This document shows positions 57,341-64,000 of a stretch of DNA of 64,000 nucleotides, in pieces. The translations under genes and the position numbers were made by a program. The first letter of the stretch is position 1. Every line of letters begins with the position of its first letter. This stretch comes from Lutjanus erythropterus (Eukaryota; Chordata; Actinopteri; Lutjaniformes; Lutjanidae): positions 2,168,936 through 2,232,935 of the forward strand of contig CM034602.1 in the NCBI GenBank assembly GCA_020091685.1, written 5' to 3'. Under the pieces are notes generated by a model. The model saw nothing but the letters and a program-made list of their open reading frames with translations, made no database searches and was not told the origin of the DNA.

Positions 57341-58780
57341 ACCTCCAGATGTCGCGTTCAGCCAAAAGGGAGCAAGGTTATCAAATTTCCCAAACCCAGC
57401 CCGGCGAGTGTCTGATGTACATCCCCGTGCTGGGTTTCAAAGGGTCTTTATCTCTGCGGTACACGTGTTGAGCCTCTGAAGCTTAAAACTGAGTTACCTG
57501 GTTAGCTACGCTGAGGACGCTAAGCTACGAGCAAACAGCGTCCCCCAGAAACACATGGATGACCGGCAGCACACATGCCAAACAACCTCAAATGCAGAAG
57601 GCTTTTAAATCACAGTGTTACGGTGGTACAGAGCTCGGTGGTCAGCGACTGTCAGCCGTCAGTGGTGGACGGTGTCCTCGTCCATCAGCACAACTGCAGT
57701 GTGAGCTCGTTGAACAGTCAGCTTTTCTGACTCTGATATAAAAACATCATACATACATCACACAAACCACAGCTGAGCGCCATCTATCCTGTGTGTTTTG
57801 TGCTTATCTCCCAAACAAACGCACCTGTCATGTACAGAGTGTCTGTGAACACATCAGGAGCTCTGTCACTCTGCCTGCAGGCTGTTTAATGCAAGTATTC
57901 CTCCGTGTGAGTGGGAGGCCTGGATCTGCATGCGTCTGTTTGCTTTGATACAAGTTTCACATGGAAGCCTGCTAATGCAGCATGAAAGTGGATTTACAGT
58001 CAGCTGAGGAGGAGTTAGTCAGTGTTTGAAGTATGTATGCCGGCATTTTTTTTTCTTTTCCATAGATGAACATACAGTGCTTCTTTTACATGTTCGTTTA
58101 ACATTTCTTCATCCAGGCAAGTCTTTTTTTTCTTCCTTTTTTCGCAAGGATTTAAATCATTACAGAAGACTTTATTTAGAAGACTTTTATGTTGTCTTAC
58201 CGAAGAATGTTCCCCCAGCAGCAGTGATGCGTTAAAGTAAATTGTCTTCTGCTTTAATGTGTAAATAAATGAACTGAAGTTAAAGAGGATATAGTTGATA
58301 GTTTTAGAATAACTCAGTGAAAAATGTCTCTGGTAGTGATGAATCCACCTGGAGTCATCGCCCAAATCTGCAGCTCCTCGTGATTTTACAGTTTCAGTTT
58401 CATTCTCACATTTATGTGCATATTGTCGGAAAAATAGACTTGAAATTGCAGCTGGGACACGAGGCACATGGGGTCTAGAAACCCAGTGTACGCTACCTGT
58501 CAGCAAACAGCAGAGACAGACACAGTTACAGACCAGCTGGTGAACACTGTGGAGCAGCTGAACAGCCAGATACATCCCTCGGGAGCTGAGTTGGTAGAGA
58601 CCAAAAACAGAGCTAAAAGAAAGTGAATATTGGACTTCATCAGGTCATCAGGTGGACAAAAACACGTTTCCAAATGAATAGTGTTGTCCATAACTGCTGG
58701 ATTTATAGGACAGGAACTTTTGTTAACAGCAAACATTTATATACATGTATGTCAAGACAACAAATAATAAATTATAATTG
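57341..58780. other. Unassigned intronic sequence
   Basis: The longest frame of the window (186 codons, minus strand, 58015-58575) lies here but is rich in Lys runs from poly-T and has no domain. It is treated as non-coding. Confidence 0.4.
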
Positions 58781-58785
58781 AATTG

Positions 58786-59000
58786 TAGGGCTGACCTGAA
58801 TGCTTCACTGATTCGACTGTCGCCATGGCTTTGACATTCACTCGGTGTTCAAATGCTACGCATTGTTTGTTGTTCTTGTTGTCTTTTTTTGCATCAGCTT
58901 CACCAAAAAAGAGGCACTTCAGGAATCCGATTTTTTTTTCCTCCCACCCCAAAAATAGTATCCGTGAGATACAGATATCTGCGTGCACAGATGTGGTCCT
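58786..59000. mobile_element. Possible MITE start, 'tagggctgacc'
   Basis: tagggctgacctgaatgcttcactgattcgactgtcgcc resembles the start of a fish hAT-like repeat with 'gaatgcttcg/gattcgac' words. The partner end was not found. Confidence 0.35.
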
Positions 59001-60350
59001 GAGAACATGAGTCTGTGACGAGCACAAGCTCGACCCTCCCTTCATGCTCTCAACTAACTCAACGTTTGCTGGCATGACAGGTAAATTTTGAGCTGCATGT
59101 GATGAGCGTGCATCATTGTTTTCTTTTTTATTTTGAGGAAATCTTGAGAACCTCTCAATGCCAAATTTTCTCACAACGAATCAGAATTTTGTTGCCACAC
59201 AAACAGAAGCGGTTTGAACATGTTTTACTGTACATGATTTATACAGTAATGAGACATCACAGTCTGATGCACAGTACAGCAGATGTGAACTGTCTCTCTT
59301 TAATCTGAAACTATGCAGGGAACAGAGATGTGATGACGGGGTCGGACACATGATGAAAAGATTTGAACCGGCCCGTCGTATCAGAGTGACCATCAAGTTG
59401 AGATCTGATGAAGTTCAAACCTACATTTCCCTTTTTCCCTCTAAATGATCTGCAGCTGCAGCTCCCTCTCCAGCCTCCTCTGTGTTTTTTTGTCTTTTTC
59501 CCAGAGTTCCTGGTCAGTGGGAGGCGACGATGACTCAACACCGTCTCTGCTGTGAAGTCAAGCGACCTGTTAGTCTGTCACTTTTAAGGACTGCTGACAT
59601 TTCCAGCTGTCCTCTTGCAACAGATCCTCATTATGTCCCAGTGGACACATCACTGAAGTGTCCCATGACGCCACGTCCAAACCAGTCTAATTAAAGGAAA
59701 ATGATGAAATTTTGTGAAGTTAGTTTAAATGGACAGCATTCAAGTTGTGGATCTTTTCACTTGTAATGGAGTTAGACTAATAGTTTGCTTCTGGTCAGTG
59801 TGTTAAATCAGTTATAAAAAAATCTTTATTGTTTAACTAAAATTCACGCCTGTCTTTCCAGTGATAATTGTGGATGAATGTGCATAAAACTCAAGGTCTT
59901 CTTACTGGTTCTTTCTTGAACTTTCGGTCATGTTCCCATTCAACAGATGTAGTTCACTTATGCCTCCCATAAACAAGAAGATGTTGAAAAAACAATTTTT
60001 AATAAGTCACAATCATGCAGGGTCCCTATTTACAAGACTACAACAAGATAATTTTGATCTGGAAATGTCTGTGCATTTATTTCATGGTATTTTGATTCAG
60101 AATTTCTCATTTCCTATGATAATGTGTTGTTTGGCTTTTGATCCTATTAATTTCAAAATAGCCTATCCATAAATTGAGTTATTTTAAATTATATATTAAA
60201 ATATTAATGTTGTTATTGTTATTAACTCAAGAATTCAAGAATGGTAGAAATAGTAAGATTACATGAGGTGAAGTCTGGAAAGCTTGTGTAGTTTGTGTAA
60301 TGTAAGTGATTGACTGAGAGACAGGCCTGAAGAACCATAATTGTTAACAT
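59001..60350. other. Unassigned intronic sequence
   Basis: No exon or named repeat recognised. Confidence 0.4.
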
Positions 60351-60351
60351 T

Positions 60352-60378
60352 TATATATATATATATGTATATATATAT
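60352..60378. repeat. (TA)n microsatellite
   Basis: TA run with one interruption (atatgtatat), in a very AT-rich stretch. Confidence 0.9.
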
Positions 60379-60379
60379 T

Positions 60380-61370
60380 TGCAAAAATTAATAGATATTA
60401 AGGATAGTGCAGCTTGGAATCTTTGTTGAGGTAAAACACGGGCAGTTGTGGTGTAAGTAGTAATGATAAATAAAATACCTGCATAAAACGTGTAAATGTA
60501 TTTATTTGTATTTTATATATTTTATTTATTTATTATTTTATTTGTTGGTCTGGATATTTGCCGCACAACTCATTTCACTGCTCAGAAGTGTTTTTGTTTT
60601 TTTATTCCAGCTGCTTCGGATAAAAGCTGAAATGTAAAATTATTTTTAGATTCTTTGACTAATCTTTATTCCTTCACTATAGCAACAGATGAAACATTAT
60701 TTTTTTTTTCTTTCTTTCTTTCCCTCCCCTTACATGCAGAGGTCTTTATATTCTAAATGTGATTATCACCACAGGTACATGATCACTGCTGTTTGAGCTG
60801 TATTTGTGTTAATTTAACTCCCCTTTTAGTCCCCATGGAGACCAAACAAACCTTATTTTTTTCTTTTTGCATCTCTTAATAGTTATTTTTTCTAGTGAGA
60901 AATGATCTTTTATGTTCTTTATTGGAGGATTTCTGAGTCATAACAATAAAAAGACAGAGGAATGATGAAGTTGAAATCTGAACATTAACCTGTAAACACT
61001 CTGACCAGGTCCAAACTGAATCAGTCAGTTGACTCGGAAGCTGCATGGAGAAGTCTTGAAGGATTGAAACAGCAGCGACAGCAGACCTTCTTCATCGATA
61101 TGAAGTAGAAGGTAAACACAGGTGCAGCAGAGCCTCTGCAGTGAGTCAACATGCACCAGAACAGCACCCTGACTCTGTTTAACTGGAACTGAACAGAGTC
61201 CTAAACACCTGTATTTATCCTACTGTTTCATGTCTGAATAGCTGCTGTGCTGCTTTTACTGTGAGACCAAGAATATTTTAATAAGTACGACAAAAACCTG
61301 CATTCACAGTTATGGAGAACGGTGGAGAGCTGACAGTACTGATGCCGTCTCTTATTGTCTTTGCTCTTTA
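60380..61370. other. Unassigned intronic sequence
   Basis: AT-rich at 60480-60545 and T/C-rich at 60695-60730. No exon seen. Confidence 0.4.
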
Positions 61371-61376
61371 TGCAGG

Positions 61377-61480
61377 TAGGGCTGAATGATTTTGAAAAAA
61401 TATCTAAGTGCGACTATTTTGACTGATATTGCAATTGCGATATGGTTTGTGATATTAGAGGTAGATTAATTGTTGGCTGG
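61377..61480 (+). mobile_element. MITE start, 'gggctgaatgatttt' family
   Basis: tagggctgaatgattttgaaaaaatatctaagtgcgactattttgactgatattgcaattgcgatatgg is a characteristic fish hAT-like 5' end; the partner end was not resolved, and similar DNA may continue to about 61720. Confidence 0.6.
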
Positions 61481-61749
61481 TTAACGTGATTTGGGCAGCA
61501 GGACTGCTTATCACGTTCTCACATGACGTGTGAGCGACAGTTGTTGGCGATATTGCATAATTATCAAATGTGATGAAGTACGGTACGGTAGTCATTTTAA
61601 ACCATTTCTTAATCAAATTTACAGAACAATTACCGTGTCATGACATGCACCATTACATGATATAATATTGCATATACTGTGAAATGACGGTTTCAACCAT
61701 ATCATAGGTGGGGATGATATGGTTGATTCAGCAGAAATATCATCTCTTT

Positions 61750-63230
61750 TTTAGTCCATATGGTATCGTAGGCTATCTAGCTGTGAGTGATTTATGCTAT
61801 GCTAGCTATTGGTTACTGAGCATACCTAAACCAGCTGGATTCCACCGTAGTGAAGGGTTGTAAATCGTTCTCCTGTGTCATTTGGACAAAGGTGTCTGAC
61901 TTCAGCTGTGGCTGCTGCTTCACTGATGTTGTCTATGGGATTTTCTTAGGAAAATAGAAATTCTTAAAAACAATGCTAACTGAGTTGTGTGGTAATAACT
62001 GCAGAATAATTCTTGCTGTGGTAACGAGTGTTACCTTGATTAGCTTGAGACAGTTGCATTTTAGTTTGGCTGATCCCATCGGCATCAGAGGCGGGAGGCT
62101 GCACTGAGGACGTAATGTTTAGAGTGCTGTTTTTGTGAGGTTGCTGGTGTGACCCCCTTTACATGCAACTACAATTTTTACTTTTTACATTTATTGCATT
62201 TAGCCTCATTTCGTTTATATGGAGTCAAATTAGCCATGACTGAAGAGCACAGGATGTAAAAATGCAGTTAGTCAACATCAAACACTGGCAGCTTTGTTAT
62301 CATGAGGAGACAAGAATATGAAAATTCCAGCTTCATCAGACTGAATTAACATGACATAAATACAGATAGCAGCAGCATTTGTCCAGGAACTTATCAATAT
62401 TTCAGTACTAACCAGTCTACTGATAACAGTCCCTACCCACAATGCAGTGTATAATGCTAGTAGTGGCTAATGTAACCTTCAGCCTGAGCCGACGCCGACT
62501 CAGGTAACATCACCTGAGGACATTTATCATTTTGTGCCGCTTCCTCTGGAGGCATGAAAGGTTTTTTCACATACGCAGTAGAATTCCCCAGGAGCTGCAA
62601 ATAGACTTTGATGTGAAAAATCAGTTTTTACCACCAGTGTTTCCCACAGTAGCCAGTCCAATTAGCATGTCCTCTGTCTGTCCAATCAATGCAGTTCTTG
62701 ATGTGTTCTGTCATCAGTTATTTTGTCAATACTTGTCAAACACTGGGGACGATTCATACGTTCATATGGAACATGTGGGTGCAGGACTGATGCAGACAGA
62801 CAGGCACGTTTCTGTATCATCACACTTGTCTTGTTTTAAAACTAAACTACAGGTTGTAAAATGTCCATGCACAGCGAACTGCAGCTTGTTGATTAAAACA
62901 ATTTATTAGAGCCAAATTTAATATAATGAAGTAGCCAGCTGGACTTAAATGAGCACTTGGCTGTTTGGCCGACAGCCGGTGTTTATGGGCAGCTCTGCAT
63001 GCAGCTGATAAGTTTTGACCTTTTCCTCTGAATTTGTTGTTACTCAAACTTTCACTGTGTTGCCAAGATGGAAAAGATGTTTTTTTTTTACCTGGAGGGA
63101 TGTCTGCTCTGTGATCTGAGCACCATCAAAGAAGAGACCGTTCAGATGTTCACACTTTTTTAAAAAATCTAAAAATGAAATAATTGAATATTTGTAGGAG
63201 TTCAGAGTCTTGTGAAAAATATTTTGCCAG
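61750..63230. other. Unassigned intronic sequence
   Basis: A 125-codon plus-strand frame (62532-62909) shows no recognised domain. No RNA gene or named repeat seen. Confidence 0.35.
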
Positions 63231-63234
63231 TTAT

Positions 63235-63462
63235 TTTAGAGCCAGAACCGGCCTGCTAAAGGGTCCAACCTGGCCCACTGGATGACTTTGCAAAGTAAAC
63301 AGAATTGTACAGATATTGAACAAAATATTGTCAGCAGCTTCAGTACAAAAGAATCTGCATCAGACTTCTGTCTTTGGTTGCAAACCTTACATGTCCGACC
63401 AGCTTGAGATCAAATCGGGCTGTAAGTAACCCGTGGACTAAAACGAGTTTGACAGTCCTGTT
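63235..63462 (+). mobile_element. DNA transposon fragment, 'gagtttgacagtcctg' end
   Basis: agagccagaaccggcctgctaaagggtccaacctggcccactggatgactttgcaaagt and the terminal actaaaacgagtttgacagtcctg match from memory a widespread fish element. Internal coding is absent. Confidence 0.6.
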
Positions 63463-64000
63463 ATAGAGTGTCATAGCACTTTAACGGCGCTCGATCTTTG
63501 TGTTCACTTTAAATGGAATCAGGAAGTTTTGATACTGGAGCACAAACACTGCTGACATGATGCAAATCACATTCAGCAGCTCTAACAACCATCAGTCTGC
63601 AGAGTCTCTTCCCCACAGACTTTAGATCATCTCTTTCTTTTCCTCTATCCGTTTTCCCGTCTTTTCTGGGGATTCCTGTGTAAACTCTCTGCTGTCTGGC
63701 AGTGAGAAGGATTTCCCTGCTCTGCAGCTGAATAAGCACATCCCAAACCAAAATTTCACTTTGTTCTCATGGTTTTTGCGTTCAGCTTTGTGTTGTTTGT
63801 CCGGCAGACACTCTAATGATAAAAAGCACAAATGGAATCTGGATCAGACAGAAGCTGCAAATCATTCCTGGCACTTCATTTAACTGTCTTCACAGTTTTT
63901 ATTGCCTTTCCTATTGACTCATTTGTTTCTCTCATGTTTCATAGAGGAGAGGGAGAGTCTCCATGTAGTGATGTCTGAAAAATATCCCTGCTGGGTTTCT
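63463..64000. other. Unassigned intronic sequence
   Basis: No exon or named repeat recognised up to the window end. Confidence 0.4.

Larger units (their letters stand above)
38535..64000 (+). other. cadps2: Intron 2 (5' portion) of cadps2-like gene
   Basis: It begins with gcaagg. The expected next exon, starting VFLKSDRVARMVQSGG, was looked for downstream and not found, so the intron is at least 25.4 kb. It contains dispersed repeats and two exon-like open frames (41868-42044 and 44100-44378) that do not belong to CADPS2 as known. Confidence 0.65.

Noticed and set aside
58015..58575. 186-codon minus-strand frame, the longest in the window
   Set aside because: Lys and Phe runs come from poly-T and poly-A tracts; no domain, splice context or plausible promoter. 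Chance frames of this size are expected in 64 kb.
62532..62909. 125-codon plus-strand frame as an exon
   Set aside because: No domain recognised and no clear bounding splice signals.
1..64000. CRISPR arrays, bacterial operons, rRNA, intact tRNA or endogenous retrovirus
   Set aside because: No evenly spaced direct repeats, operon-like gene packing, rRNA motifs, full tRNA cloverleaf or gag/pol/env-like frames were seen.

Overview
This is vertebrate nuclear DNA, almost certainly from a teleost and probably a percomorph fish. It is AT-rich, has almost no coding sequence, carries many long CA/GT microsatellites, and is full of teleost repeats: tRNA-headed SINEs, a Rex3-type LINE ending in GATG units, L2/CR1-type LINE ends, Tc1-like fragments, and many copies of short hAT-like elements beginning 'agggctgcaac'. 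Nothing suggests bacterial DNA, a virus, an organelle or an rRNA cluster.

I can defend only one coding exon. Positions 38421-38534 on the + strand encode 38 residues that match the second coding exon of CADPS/CAPS, the calcium-dependent activator of dense-core vesicle secretion. The segment CNAVRSYYE points to the CADPS2 paralogue. The exon follows a long polypyrimidine tract and an AG acceptor, and ends at GAG|gcaagg, so it appears to use a rare GC donor. On this reading 1-38420 is the 3' part of intron 1 and 38535-64000 the 5' part of intron 2. No other CADPS exon was found.

Layout: 1-3 kb holds a SINE, a repeat with roughly 117-bp period, an 'agggctgcaac' element and a nested Tc1-like element. 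3-15 kb is mostly unassigned, with a (CA)43 array and a tRNA-Pro-like fragment between 18-bp direct repeats at 14.65 kb. 15-30 kb holds several short DNA transposons, including a THAP-like pair member at 23.8 kb and a 712-bp hAT-like element with a perfect 8-bp target duplication at 27.1 kb. 30-38 kb holds an L2-like LINE split by a hAT-like element, a Rex3 copy with a 10-bp target duplication, a SINE with a 9-bp duplication, and then the exon. 38.5-64 kb is intron with more of the same families.

Two exon-like open frames do not fit the gene. One is 44100-44378: 279 bp, splice sites at both ends, fully open. The other is 41868-42044, which begins with a signal-peptide-like segment. These two, the tRNA fragment and the GC donor are the observations most worth following up. 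Every name here comes from recalled family features, not from a search.
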